The notes under the pieces are model-generated. The model worked only from the letters and a program-made list of their open reading frames with translations. It was not told where the DNA came from and did no database searches. 64,000 bases of DNA, taken from contig NZ_JASISP010000014.1 of NCBI RefSeq assembly GCF_030063185.1, positions 1 to 64,000 of the forward strand, written 5' to 3'. Origin of the DNA: Arthrobacter sp. H35-D1 (GTDB lineage Bacteria > Actinomycetota > Actinomycetes > Actinomycetales > Micrococcaceae). Below are positions 17,750 to 27,074 of the stretch, piece after piece. The translations under genes and the position numbers were made by a program. The stretch's first letter is position 1. Every line of letters starts with the position of its first letter.

Positions 17750-18685
17750 CTATCCCTTCGGGACGGTTACGGCCTTGGAGCCCGGCGTCCAGTTGGTGGG
17801 GGTTTCACGCTTCGGGTACCATTCCTTGGTCAACGTGGACCAGGTGCCGTCGGCGATGACCGTATCCAGGGAAGAGTTCAGTGCATCAATCAGCGGCTGG
17901 TTCTTTGAGTTCACTGCGTAGGCGGTGAAGTTCTGGGTGTTGACAACGCTCTCCACGATGGTTGCGCCGTCGCCGGGCTTGACTTGGCCTTCGGCCTGCT
18001 GCGAGGGGGCAACCCAGGCGTCAATCTGGCCGTTCTTCAAGTTCGCATAGGCGATGTTGTAATCCTTGAAGCGGACCGGTTGGAACCCAAGCGTGTTGGT
18101 GACGTAGTCATCTTGGACGGTGCCCTGGACAACACCAATGCGGGTCTTCTCGTCGAGGTCCGCAAAGCCCTTGATGGGCGTCTTGTCCATGGCGACAACG
18201 GCCATGTAGCCAAAGTCGTAGCCGTTGGAGAAACCAACATTCTTGCGACGTGCGTCGGTGGTGGAGATCGAGGAGGAACCGACGTCGAATTGCTTGTTCT
18301 CCACCTGGCTCAGCAGGGAGGCGAAGGAGGTCGACTTGAATTCAACCTTCAGGCCGAGCTTCTCGCCCATGGCGCGCAGGAGTTCGTTGTCGTAGCCGGT
18401 GAACTTGCCGTCCTTGATGAAGATGTTCGGCGGGGCATCGGACAAGGTGCCCACGGTGATGGTGCCGGGGGTGATCAAGCCGAGGGCCCCGGTGTCAATC
18501 TTGTCCAGGGCGGTGACATCGTCGGTGGTGTATTTGTCCAGCGAAACCTGGTCGCTTCCGGCCAGGGCATCTGTGGGCTTGTCCGAGCTGGTGGCACCTG
18601 TAGTGCCGCCGCAAGCTGCGAGGGAGAGGGCCAGGGCAACGGCAACAGGGGCGGTTGCAAGCCACTTCAAGGCTGATTTTTTCAT
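17750..18685 (-). CDS. ABC transporter substrate-binding lipoprotein
   Basis: An extracellular solute-binding protein of family 3 (SBP_bac_3). The N-terminus has Lys-Lys, a hydrophobic stretch and a lipobox LAAC with Cys25 as the lipidated residue. The ligand domain includes KFTGYDNELLRAMGEKLG, FDVGSSSISTTDARR and the DAWVAP segment. The start is ATG at 18685; a TTG one codon earlier is less likely. It delivers substrate to the permease and ATPase downstream. About 311 residues, normal. Substrate is inferred as a polar or acidic amino acid. Confidence 0.93.
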   Translation of the reverse strand: MKKSALKWLATAPVAVALALSLAACGGTTGATSSDKPTDALAGSDQVSLDKYTTDDVTALDKIDTGALGLITPGTITVGTLSDAPPNIFIKDGKFTGYDNELLRAMGEKLGLKVEFKSTSFASLLSQVENKQFDVGSSSISTTDARRKNVGFSNGYDFGYMAVVAMDKTPIKGFADLDEKTRIGVVQGTVQDDYVTNTLGFQPVRFKDYNIAYANLKNGQIDAWVAPSQQAEGQVKPGDGATIVESVVNTQNFTAYAVNSKNQPLIDALNSSLDTVIADGTWSTLTKEWYPKRETPTNWTPGSKAVTVPKG

Positions 18686-19008
18686 CAAACATTCACTTTC
18701 ATTGCAGGTGCCCAGCCCGAAAGTACGACTCGGGATGGGGGAGTAGGCGACGTGTGGGGAGCTGGAGGAAATTCACGGGAATTTCTTAGCAGAACTCAAC
18801 CAACAAAACTAAATTATGTCAGGTTGGCCGGGTATGTGGCGGGAACGAACATGTGCGCACTAAAATACACATTTCACAAAAGAAGCTGCGAACTGTGGCG
18901 TTGTTGGGCATGGCGACGTCGCCTGGGGTGTTCGCACGCTGCACGATTGACGCGCTGGCACAGTCCGAATCCATCGAATTGTGCACTGTGATTTAGGTCA
19001 CGCGACTC
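18686..19008. other. Intergenic region upstream of the ABC operon
   Basis: About 320 bp, less GC-rich than its surroundings. It should hold the minus-strand promoter of the ABC operon. The only clear structure is an inverted repeat GAAATT-N6-AATTTC at 18768-18785, about 80 bp upstream of the binding-protein start, a possible operator. No gene is seen. Confidence 0.35.
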
Positions 19009-19710
19009 TTAGGCTGGCTCCTCCATCGGCAGCACGGGCCAGCCGCCCTCGATTACGGCAGCAGGGTCCTTGCTGCGGCGCAAATAGGCCTGAAAATCGG
19101 CGGCCTGTTCCCGTGCCCACCCCACTTGCGCCGTGTGCAGTTCGGCGGTGTCAAGGCGCAAGGAATTGTATTTGGCGGCGAGTGCATCGGCCAGCCGCAG
19201 CGTGGCTTCCGCGTCGGCTGCCGAGGTGTGTGCGTCCTCGAGGCTGATGCCGTACTCTTCGCACAGGGCCACGAGGGTGCGGCTGCCCCTGCGGAACTTG
19301 TCCACATGCTTGTTGCAGATGAACGGGTCGATGACGGGGGACGCCGTGATTTGGGCCAGGCCGTGCCGCCGGGCCTCGTTGGCCAACACTGTGAAGTCGT
19401 AGCTTGCATTGAACGCAATGACAGGGATGCCGTTGGCAAAGAGGGCCGCCAGCACGGCTCCCAACTCCGCCGTCACCACATCCGAGGGGCGGCCGTGTTC
19501 ACGGGCATGGGCGGTGCTGACGCCGTGAATGGAAGCGGCTTCCTCGGGAATCTCCACGCCGGGGTCGGCCAACCACTCATGGGTGTCGGCCACGGCTCCG
19601 GCCTCATCCATCACCACAATGGAGGCCGTCACTATTCTTGCCGTGCGGGGGTCCTTGCCCGTGGTTTCCAGGTCAAAGGCGGCGCGGGGGTGCATGCTCC
19701 AGCTAGTCAT
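19009..19710 (-). CDS. DnaQ-like 3'-5' exonuclease (DEDDh)
   Basis: A 233-residue exonuclease of the DNA polymerase III epsilon superfamily. FDLETTG gives Asp13 and Glu15 of Exo I, IHGVSTAHA and NASYDFTVL carry the Exo II aspartate, and AHTSAADAEAT provides the histidine and aspartate of ExoIIIh, so the metal site is complete. The C-terminal part beyond the nuclease is short and unlike the polymerase-binding tail of E. coli DnaQ. It sits back-to-back with the ATL/adnAB genes and may act in repair or nucleic-acid trimming rather than replication. Confidence 0.9.
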   Translation of the reverse strand: MTSWSMHPRAAFDLETTGKDPRTARIVTASIVVMDEAGAVADTHEWLADPGVEIPEEAASIHGVSTAHAREHGRPSDVVTAELGAVLAALFANGIPVIAFNASYDFTVLANEARRHGLAQITASPVIDPFICNKHVDKFRRGSRTLVALCEEYGISLEDAHTSAADAEATLRLADALAAKYNSLRLDTAELHTAQVGWAREQAADFQAYLRRSKDPAAVIEGGWPVLPMEEPA

Positions 19711-19816
19711 GGTCCAACGCTACCTGCTGGCACGGACAAGATGGCACCAACGGGCGGAAGGCAGGCCGGCGGAGCGGTAGACGGCAGGCCCTTGGTGGGG
19801 GAATTAAGCTTGAGTC

Positions 19817-20269
19817 ATGCGTGAACAGTATGTGGAAGCGGTTTTGGCCGTGGCGGGGCTCATTCCGGCCGGCCGGGTCCTGTCCTATGGGGACATTGCG
19901 GTGTTGCTGGAAAATGGCGGGCCGAGGCAGGTGGGCGCCGTCATGTCCGGCCACGGCAGCGCGGTGCCCTGGTGGAGGGTCATTCGCGCCAATGGGGCAG
20001 CGCCGGTGTGCCATGAAGGGCGGGCATTGGAGCACTATGTTCAGGAGCTGACGGCGTTGCGGGGGGACACCTCGGCAGTATCAGGCTGCGGCAGGGCACC
20101 GGCGTGGCGGGTGGATGTGAAACTTGCCCGCTGGAATCCCGGCAACGGCGAGCTCGACCTCATCGACGCCATCGCCGCCCGCTTGCAGAACGACGACGGG
20201 GCGCACGGGAAGACACCGGCCGCCGCTCCAGCGCCAATGTCAGGCCCGCGTGATGGACTGGGGGCATGA
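19817..20269 (+). CDS. Alkyltransferase-like protein (ATL)
   Basis: The DNA-binding domain of the MGMT/Ogt family without the alkyl-acceptor cysteine. IPAGRVLSYGDIA is the helix-turn-helix entry and the active-site motif reads PWWRVI in place of PCHRV, so it cannot repair O6-alkylguanine itself. ATL proteins are known to bind such lesions and hand them to nucleotide excision repair. At 150 residues it is longer than the usual 100-110; the extra C-terminal part (from about residue 85) has no recognised domain. Its stop overlaps the adnA start (ATGA at 20266), which couples lesion recognition with a break-repair motor. Confidence 0.88.
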   Translation: MREQYVEAVLAVAGLIPAGRVLSYGDIAVLLENGGPRQVGAVMSGHGSAVPWWRVIRANGAAPVCHEGRALEHYVQELTALRGDTSAVSGCGRAPAWRVDVKLARWNPGNGELDLIDAIAARLQNDDGAHGKTPAAAPAPMSGPRDGLGA

Positions 20270-23200
20270 GCACGCAAACAGGGCAGCATCCGGCAGGACA
20301 GAACACGCTGGCACAGCCGCACCTTGTCCTGGCACCCCCGACCGGCAGTGTGCGCAGCGCACCGCGGCTCAGCGCCGACCAGCAGACAGTGGTGGACCTG
20401 GCCCCCGGTTCCGGGCCTGTCCTGCTCTGGGGTGCCCCCGGCACCGGCAAGTCCACCGTGCTCATCGAGGCCTCGGTCAAGCGGATGGAGCACGACGGCG
20501 TCGATCCTGCAGCTGCCCTCCTGCTGGCCCCTTCCCGGCTGGCTGCCGCACGGCTGCGTGACGGCTTTAGTGCCCGCCTCACCAGGAGCCTGAGCACGTC
20601 CCCGGCCAGGACCTGGTCCTCGTACGCCTTCGACCTGCTGCGCCGCGCCAAGGTGGAAGGACGCATGCCGCACCTTGACGGTCCGCCGCGCCTCATGAGC
20701 GGCCCCGAACAGGACCTCATCATCAAGGACTTGTTGGCGGGCCACAAGTTGGGCCTGGGCACGGCCCCCGACTGGCCCGCCGAGCTGGCAGAGGCCCTGG
20801 AAACCCGAGGCTTCCGCCAGGAGATTCGCCAGCTTTTTGACCGTGTCATTGAATACGGCCTCACGCCGGAGGAACTGGCAGGACTGGGCGCCGCCAACCG
20901 GCGTCCGGACTGGGTGGCCGCCGCGTCGCTCTACCAGGAATACCGGGACGTGGTGGACTGGGGAAAATCCGGCTCCTTCGACCCGGCCGGGATCATCACG
21001 GCAGCCACCACGTTGTTGCAGCTCGACGCCGGATTCCTGGCCCGGGAACGCCAACGCCTGGCGCTGATTGTGGTGGACGACATCCAAGAAGCCAACAAGG
21101 CCGTGCATGAACTCCTGCAGCTGGTGGGCCGTGGGAAAGACGTTCTTGTTGCGGCATCTCCCGACACCGTGGTGCAGGGGTTCCGCGGCGCCCGGCCGGA
21201 CCTTGTGGCTTCCCTGGCCGGCACCCTGTCCACGGACGAGAAACCCCTGCAGCAGTATGCCCTTTCCACCTCGCACCGCATGGGCAGGGAGCTGGCCGCA
21301 GCTTGGTTGGGCGTGGCGGAACGCATCTTCCAAGTGCGTGGCGGGCACAAGGCACGCGAATTGGTGTGGCCGGAGGACCCTGATGCGTTGGAAGCCGCGT
21401 CCACGGGCCCGGCAGGTGATCCGGAGCCTCGGGTGAGCGCCCACGTGGTGGCCTCGGAGGTCCATGAGCTGCGTCTGGTGGCAGAACGCATCCTGCACCT
21501 GCAGCACCTGGCCGGGCACAATCTGGGCGACATTGCTGTCATTGTGCGCACAGGATCCGCGCTGGCGGCGTTGCAAAGGTACCTGAGCTCGCAGGGCATT
21601 GCCGTCAAGGTGCCCGTCGCCGAGAACCCTGTCCGCGACGAACCGGCCGTGCGCCCCCTGCTCGAGGCGTTTGGTGCGGCCCTGAAACCTGATTTGCTCG
21701 ACGCCGAAGCCTGCGTTGCACTGTTGACGTCGCGACTGGGCCGCTCCACCTCGCTGCACCTGCGCCGGTTGCGACAGGCGCTGCGGCAGCAGGAACTGCA
21801 CGGCGGTGGCGGCCGGGCCAGTGATGAATTGTTGGTCGAGGCGCTGCTGAACCCGGGCAAGCTGGCGCCGTTGGGGTGGGAGGCGGCCAATGCGCGGCGC
21901 GTTGCCGCCATGCTGGCCGCCGGGCGCGACGCCGTGGCCCAGCCCGGCGCCAACGCCGAAACCGTGTTGTGGGCGCTGTGGGATGCCTGCGACACCTCGG
22001 GAACGTGGGAATCTCAGGCCCTGCGCGGCGGCCCCACCGGCATCCGCGCCGACCGGGACCTGGACGCCGTCATGGCCCTGTTCCAAACGGCCGAACGCTA
22101 TGTGGACCAGCTGCCCGGCTCAAGCCCGCAACAGTTCCTTGACTATCTCCTCAGCCAGGAATTGCCCATGGACACCTTGGCGGCCCGCGCCCAGCGCGCC
22201 GATGCCGTGGAGATCCTCACGCCTGCCAGTGCGGCAGGACGGGAATGGCCAGTGGTCATAGTGGCGGGGCTGCAGGAAGGCGTGTGGCCCAATACACGCC
22301 TGCGCGGTGAGCTGCTGGGCAGCCAACTGCTGGTGGATGTGATTGAAAGCGGTGCCGAAGCCGCCCACCAGATCGATCCGGCCGCCCGACTGCGCCAGAT
22401 CCGCTACGATGAACTGCGCAGCTTTGCCGCCGCCATTTCACGGGCCGGGGAAAAACTCATTTTGACGGCCGCCGCCGGGCATGACCTGCAGCCCTCGCAG
22501 TTCCTGGACCTGGCCGCACCCTTCATTCCGGTGACCGATTCCGGCGGCGAGTCCCAATACCCCGTGCGGCCGGTGGAACAGGTTCCGCGGCCCATGACGC
22601 TGCGCTCGCTCGTGGCGGAGCTGCGCCAGGAATCGGAGATGCACGCCGATCCCGAGGCGGCAGACCTGCTGGCCGTGCTGGCGGCAGAGAACATGCCCGG
22701 TGCCGATACCGAGCAGTGGTGGGGGCTGCTTCCCTTGAGCTCGGACGCACCGATCGTGGCGCCCGGGGAGCCGGTGATTGTGTCGCCGTCGAAGGTTGAA
22801 GAAGTGCTCAAGTCCCCGCTGAACTGGTTTGTCCGGGCCGCCGGGGGAGAAGCCACCACCGACTTTGCCCGCAGCCTGGGCACGCTCATCCACGCCATCG
22901 CCCAAGACATCCCCGACGGTGCCGGGCACGAATACCTGGCCGAACTGGACAAGCGCTGGCCCTTGCTGGGTCTGCCGGAGTCCTGGGAAACGGACCTTGA
23001 TTACAAACGTGCCCAGGAGATGCTCGGCAAACTGGCCCAATACGTCATCGACGCCCGCATGGACGGCCGCACCCTTGTCGGCGTGGAGGAAAACTTCACT
23101 GTGGATGTGGGCGAACTGCCCGGGGGACGCACTGTGCGCCTGCGCGGGCAGGTGGACAGGCTCGAAGCCGACGCCGAGGGCCGCCTTGTTGTGGTGGACA

Positions 23201-23586
23201 TCAAGACCGGGCGCACCAAACCCACCAAGGAACAAGTTGGCGAACACCCCCAGCTCGGCGCCTACCAGGTGGCCGTCACCGCCGGCGGCTTCGAGGAACA
23301 AGCCCGGGCCGCCGGGCTGCTTGGCGGGGTAACCGGAGGCGGGGTTTCGGGCGGGGCTGCGCTGCTGCCGCTGGGCGACGGCACCAAGGGCGTGAAAACC
23401 CAGGACCAGGTTGCCATGGTGGCAGGCGCGGAGAACGATCCCACGCTCAAGGTCATGGAGGCTGCCCTGCTCATGGCACAAGCCGCTTTCCCTGCCCGCC
23501 ACGGCTCCGACTGGTCCTCCCGCAACGGCTGCCCCCTGCCCACCATTTGCCCGCTGTGCCCGGAAGGGAAACAAATCACCGAATGA
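20266..23586 (+). CDS. adnA: Helicase-nuclease subunit AdnA
   Basis: First subunit of the AdnAB double-strand-break resection machine of actinobacteria. Walker A GAPGTGKST lies at 56-64. The Walker B is VVDDIQE with Asp271-Asp272 where active UvrD motors have Asp-Glu, in line with AdnA being the weaker motor. A RecB-type nuclease closes the protein: GTLIHAIAQD, GQVDRLE and VVDIKTG with Asp978 and Lys980. The C-terminus has three cysteines, 1089, 1095 and 1098, in a C-x5-C-x2-C pattern, possible iron-sulfur ligands as in AddB-like nucleases. 1106 residues. Overlaps ATL before and adnB after, each by 4 nt. Confidence 0.92.
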   Translation: MSTQTGQHPAGQNTLAQPHLVLAPPTGSVRSAPRLSADQQTVVDLAPGSGPVLLWGAPGTGKSTVLIEASVKRMEHDGVDPAAALLLAPSRLAAARLRDGFSARLTRSLSTSPARTWSSYAFDLLRRAKVEGRMPHLDGPPRLMSGPEQDLIIKDLLAGHKLGLGTAPDWPAELAEALETRGFRQEIRQLFDRVIEYGLTPEELAGLGAANRRPDWVAAASLYQEYRDVVDWGKSGSFDPAGIITAATTLLQLDAGFLARERQRLALIVVDDIQEANKAVHELLQLVGRGKDVLVAASPDTVVQGFRGARPDLVASLAGTLSTDEKPLQQYALSTSHRMGRELAAAWLGVAERIFQVRGGHKARELVWPEDPDALEAASTGPAGDPEPRVSAHVVASEVHELRLVAERILHLQHLAGHNLGDIAVIVRTGSALAALQRYLSSQGIAVKVPVAENPVRDEPAVRPLLEAFGAALKPDLLDAEACVALLTSRLGRSTSLHLRRLRQALRQQELHGGGGRASDELLVEALLNPGKLAPLGWEAANARRVAAMLAAGRDAVAQPGANAETVLWALWDACDTSGTWESQALRGGPTGIRADRDLDAVMALFQTAERYVDQLPGSSPQQFLDYLLSQELPMDTLAARAQRADAVEILTPASAAGREWPVVIVAGLQEGVWPNTRLRGELLGSQLLVDVIESGAEAAHQIDPAARLRQIRYDELRSFAAAISRAGEKLILTAAAGHDLQPSQFLDLAAPFIPVTDSGGESQYPVRPVEQVPRPMTLRSLVAELRQESEMHADPEAADLLAVLAAENMPGADTEQWWGLLPLSSDAPIVAPGEPVIVSPSKVEEVLKSPLNWFVRAAGGEATTDFARSLGTLIHAIAQDIPDGAGHEYLAELDKRWPLLGLPESWETDLDYKRAQEMLGKLAQYVIDARMDGRTLVGVEENFTVDVGELPGGRTVRLRGQVDRLEADAEGRLVVVDIKTGRTKPTKEQVGEHPQLGAYQVAVTAGGFEEQARAAGLLGGVTGGGVSGGAALLPLGDGTKGVKTQDQVAMVAGAENDPTLKVMEAALLMAQAAFPARHGSDWSSRNGCPLPTICPLCPEGKQITE

Positions 23587-26500
23587 ACCTTTTACAGCCG
23601 CTGACACCCTACGAGCTGGCCGAGCTCCTGGAGCAGCGCCCGCCCACGCCCGAACAGGCCGGCATCATCTGCTCGCCCCTGGAGCCGCTGCTGGTCATCG
23701 CCGGGGCCGGCTCCGGCAAGACCACCACCATGGCGGACCGCGTCGTGTGGCTGGTGGCCAATGGGCTGGTGCTGCCCGAGGAAATCCTCGGCGTCACCTT
23801 CACCCGCAAGGCCGCCGGCGAACTGGCCTCGCGGATCCGCGGGCAGCTGGCCAAGCTGGGAACCCTTGCCCGCTCCGGCGAGGTGGAATTGGCACCGGCC
23901 GCCGCAGCCAGGGATGCCCTTGAGCCCAAGGTGTCCACCTACCATTCCTACGCCAGCGGAATCGTCACCGACTATGGCCTGCGGCTGGGCATTGAGCGCG
24001 ACGCCGTGGTGCTGGGTGCCGCCGAGGCGTGGCAGCTGGCCAGTGAGGTGGTGGAAGCGCACGACGGCGCCCACGAACACTTCACGGCCGCCAAATCCAC
24101 GCTCATCCAATCGGTCATGGACCTTGCCGGGGAATGCGCCGAACATTTGCAGGACCCGGAAGATGTGGTGGCAACCCTCGACGCGTTTGTGGAGCGGTTT
24201 CAGGCCCTGCCCCACATTGCCGAAACCACCAAGCCGCGCACCGCTGCCGTGACGAAGCAGCTCGATGTGCTGCGCACGCGAACGTCGGTGGCCGGACTGG
24301 TGCAAAAATATGCGGAGGCCAAGCGGCGCCGCAACGTCCTGGACTACGGCGACCTGGTGGCCCTGGCCGCCCGCATCGCCAAGGACGTTCCCCATGCGGA
24401 GCAGATGGAACGCCAGCGCTACAAAGTGGTGCTGCTGGATGAATTCCAGGACACCTCACACGCCCAATTGCAGCTTTTTGCCAAGCTTTTTGGTGCCGGC
24501 CATCCCGTCACCGCAGTAGGGGACCCGCACCAATCCATTTACGGCTTCCGCGGCGCCTCGGCCGGCCAGCTGTTCCGGTTCCCGGAGATTTTCCGCAAGG
24601 CAGACGGTGGATACGCGCCCACGGCCGAACTGACCATTGCGTGGCGGAACTCGGCACACATCCTCTCCGCCGCGAATGTCATGTCTGCCGAGCTCACCGG
24701 AGCACAGACCCGCAAGGCCAACGCCAAGCTGGCCGCCGGTCTCTCCGCGGAGGAACGTGCGGCAGCCGGGCCCAGCGTGGTGGTGTCCGCACTGCGTGAA
24801 AAACCCAACGCCCCCGACGGTGAAGTGTTGCTGGCCCGCTACAAGACTGTCCTGACGGAGGCGGAGGCCATTGCGGAACAGATCCTTGACCGCAAGGGCG
24901 ACTTCACCCACCGCAGGGGTGCCCAGGGCGAGATGACAGTGGCCGTGCTGTGCCGCCGTCGTGCACAGTTTTCTGCCCTGCAGTCGGTGTTTGAGGCCCG
25001 CGGCATCCCCTATGAAATCGTGGGGTTGGGCGGGTTGCTCGGCACTCCTGAAATCGTGGACCTCGTGGCGACTTTGCGGGTATTGGCCGACCCCGGACGC
25101 TCGGATGCACTCATGCGGTTGCTGACGGGCGCGCGGTGGCGGATTGGCCCGGCCGACCTCATGGCCTTCGCCGACTGGGCGCGGTACTTGGCCCGGCGCC
25201 GGGAATGGGCTGCACGGCACAAAGTGGACTTCGACGTTGCCGCAGTGCAGGGCACTGAGGTCGCCGAGGCCGCTGGGCGCCCCGGGTTCTCCGGTGTGGC
25301 GGAAGAACCGGAGGCACCCGAAGCCGTCGTGACGGCGGATCTGGTGGACGCCTCGTCGCTGGTGGAGGCGCTGGACTATCTCGGCACCGACTTCTGGCCG
25401 GAGGCGGCACGGCCGCTCAGCGAGGTGGCCAGGACCCGGCTGCTGGCCTTGCGCGACGAGCTGCGCGTACTGCGCACGTTCGTCGGGGAGGACCTTTCCA
25501 ATCTCCTCGGGGTGGTGGAGCGGACCATGCTCCTTGACATTGAGCTGGCCGCCAAGCCGGGTGCAAGCATCCACCACGCCCGGCGCCACCTCGACGCCTT
25601 TGCCGATGCGGCAACCACCTTCATGCAGGCCGCGCAGAGAGTTGACTTGGACGCGTTCCTCGGCTGGCTTGAAACAGCCGAATCCGAGGAGGGCGGGCTG
25701 GAAATGACAGCGGTGGAAAGCAACCCCGACGCCGTGGCGCTGCTGACAGTGCACGCCTCCAAGGGCCTTGAATGGGACGTGGTGTTTGTGCCAGGCATGA
25801 ACGCCGGCGCATTTCCCAGCGCCCGTGCCGACAGGTGGAGCACGGGCGCCAAGTCGCTGCCCTGGCCGCTGCGCGGGGACAGTGGAGACCTGCCCGTCTG
25901 GGATACGGACGTGGCGGATGCGAAAAGCCTGATGGACAACGAGAAATTCTTTGCCGCCGACGTGCTGTTGCACGGCGAGGAGGAAGAGCGGCGCCTGGCC
26001 TATGTGGCCTTTACCCGGGCACGGGAGTTCCTCATGTGCTCAAGCACCGTGTGGGGCAACGGAAAGAAGCCATTGGCGCCGTCGCCTTTCCTGACGGAAT
26101 TGCTGGGGCTGACCGAAGGAGCCGGCCACAGCGCAGCCATTGCCGTGTGGAGCGAAGACCCGGAGGAAGGCAGCGAGAACCCCGTCAGCGCAGGTTCCGA
26201 AAGCGCCGAGTGGCCGTACGACCCGCTCAATGGACCAGACATTGTGGGCCGGCCAGGTGTGGCTGCACGGACAGGACGCCGGGAGAATGCGGAACGCTCT
26301 GCCGCGGCCGTTGCGGCCGCCGCCGAACTGCCGGCGCAGCAACCGGGCAGCGCGCCGTTCCTCGCAGCCCATCCGCGATGGGGGACGGAGGCCAGCGTGC
26401 TGCTGGCTCAGGAACAAGTGGAATCCGAACAGTTGCGCGTGGAATTGCCTCCGCACATTTCAGCGTCACGACTGGTTGCCCTCGGCGAAGACCCGGAAAA

Positions 26501-27038
26501 GGTCACCCGCGCCATGCGACGCCCCGTGCCCACCAAGCCCCGCATGGCGGCACGCAAGGGAACGGCGTTCCACTCCTGGATCGAAGAGTATTTTGCCACG
26601 ACCGGCCAGTTCGACTTTGACGAAACACCCGGCGCCGACGCCCATGTTGACGAAGCCTACGACCTGGCCCGGATGCAGGACACATTCAAGAACTCGGCCT
26701 GGGCTGCCAGAACTCCGGCCGAGCTGGAAGTGCCCATTGAAACAAGGGTTGCCGACGTTGTGGTGCGTGGCCGCATCGATGCCGTGTTCCGCGACGACGA
26801 CGGCGGCTGGGACCTGATCGACTGGAAAACCGGCAAAGTGCCTTCGAAGGCGCAGCTGGCAGTGCGCGGCGTCCAGCTTGCCGTGTACCGGCTGGCGTGG
26901 TCCCGGCTGAAGGACGTTCCGCTGGAGCAGGTGCGGGCAGCGTTTTACTACGTGGGGCAGGACACGCTCATCCGTCCCGTGGACTTGGCCGGGCAACAGG
27001 AACTGGAGAGAATTGTCACCGGGGCCTACACCGTGTGA
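23583..27038 (+). CDS. adnB: Helicase-nuclease subunit AdnB
   Basis: The lead motor and second nuclease of AdnAB. UvrD-type motifs are complete: AGAGSGKTT at 40-48, TFTRKAAGELASRIR, VVLLDEFQDTS with Asp286-Glu287, VGDPHQSIYGFRGAS, VHASKGLEWDVVF and YVAFTRARE. The C-terminal RecB nuclease has KGTAFHSWIEEYF, GRIDAVF and LIDWKTG with Asp1080 and Lys1082. Starts at ATG 23583 inside the adnA stop; the product is 1151 residues, similar to mycobacterial AdnB. An acidic and Ala/Glu-rich insert around residues 860-930 separates motor and nuclease. Degrades DNA ends to 3' overhangs. Confidence 0.95.
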   Translation: MNLLQPLTPYELAELLEQRPPTPEQAGIICSPLEPLLVIAGAGSGKTTTMADRVVWLVANGLVLPEEILGVTFTRKAAGELASRIRGQLAKLGTLARSGEVELAPAAAARDALEPKVSTYHSYASGIVTDYGLRLGIERDAVVLGAAEAWQLASEVVEAHDGAHEHFTAAKSTLIQSVMDLAGECAEHLQDPEDVVATLDAFVERFQALPHIAETTKPRTAAVTKQLDVLRTRTSVAGLVQKYAEAKRRRNVLDYGDLVALAARIAKDVPHAEQMERQRYKVVLLDEFQDTSHAQLQLFAKLFGAGHPVTAVGDPHQSIYGFRGASAGQLFRFPEIFRKADGGYAPTAELTIAWRNSAHILSAANVMSAELTGAQTRKANAKLAAGLSAEERAAAGPSVVVSALREKPNAPDGEVLLARYKTVLTEAEAIAEQILDRKGDFTHRRGAQGEMTVAVLCRRRAQFSALQSVFEARGIPYEIVGLGGLLGTPEIVDLVATLRVLADPGRSDALMRLLTGARWRIGPADLMAFADWARYLARRREWAARHKVDFDVAAVQGTEVAEAAGRPGFSGVAEEPEAPEAVVTADLVDASSLVEALDYLGTDFWPEAARPLSEVARTRLLALRDELRVLRTFVGEDLSNLLGVVERTMLLDIELAAKPGASIHHARRHLDAFADAATTFMQAAQRVDLDAFLGWLETAESEEGGLEMTAVESNPDAVALLTVHASKGLEWDVVFVPGMNAGAFPSARADRWSTGAKSLPWPLRGDSGDLPVWDTDVADAKSLMDNEKFFAADVLLHGEEEERRLAYVAFTRAREFLMCSSTVWGNGKKPLAPSPFLTELLGLTEGAGHSAAIAVWSEDPEEGSENPVSAGSESAEWPYDPLNGPDIVGRPGVAARTGRRENAERSAAAVAAAAELPAQQPGSAPFLAAHPRWGTEASVLLAQEQVESEQLRVELPPHISASRLVALGEDPEKVTRAMRRPVPTKPRMAARKGTAFHSWIEEYFATTGQFDFDETPGADAHVDEAYDLARMQDTFKNSAWAARTPAELEVPIETRVADVVVRGRIDAVFRDDDGGWDLIDWKTGKVPSKAQLAVRGVQLAVYRLAWSRLKDVPLEQVRAAFYYVGQDTLIRPVDLAGQQELERIVTGAYTV

Positions 27039-27074
27039 GACGGTGCACGGTGGTACGCAGCGCGGGAAGCGCGG

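Noticed and set aside
20041-22086. 681-codon minus-strand open frame opposite adnA
   Set aside because: No motif, amino acid use typical of antisense frames, and it runs through the adnA Walker A region.
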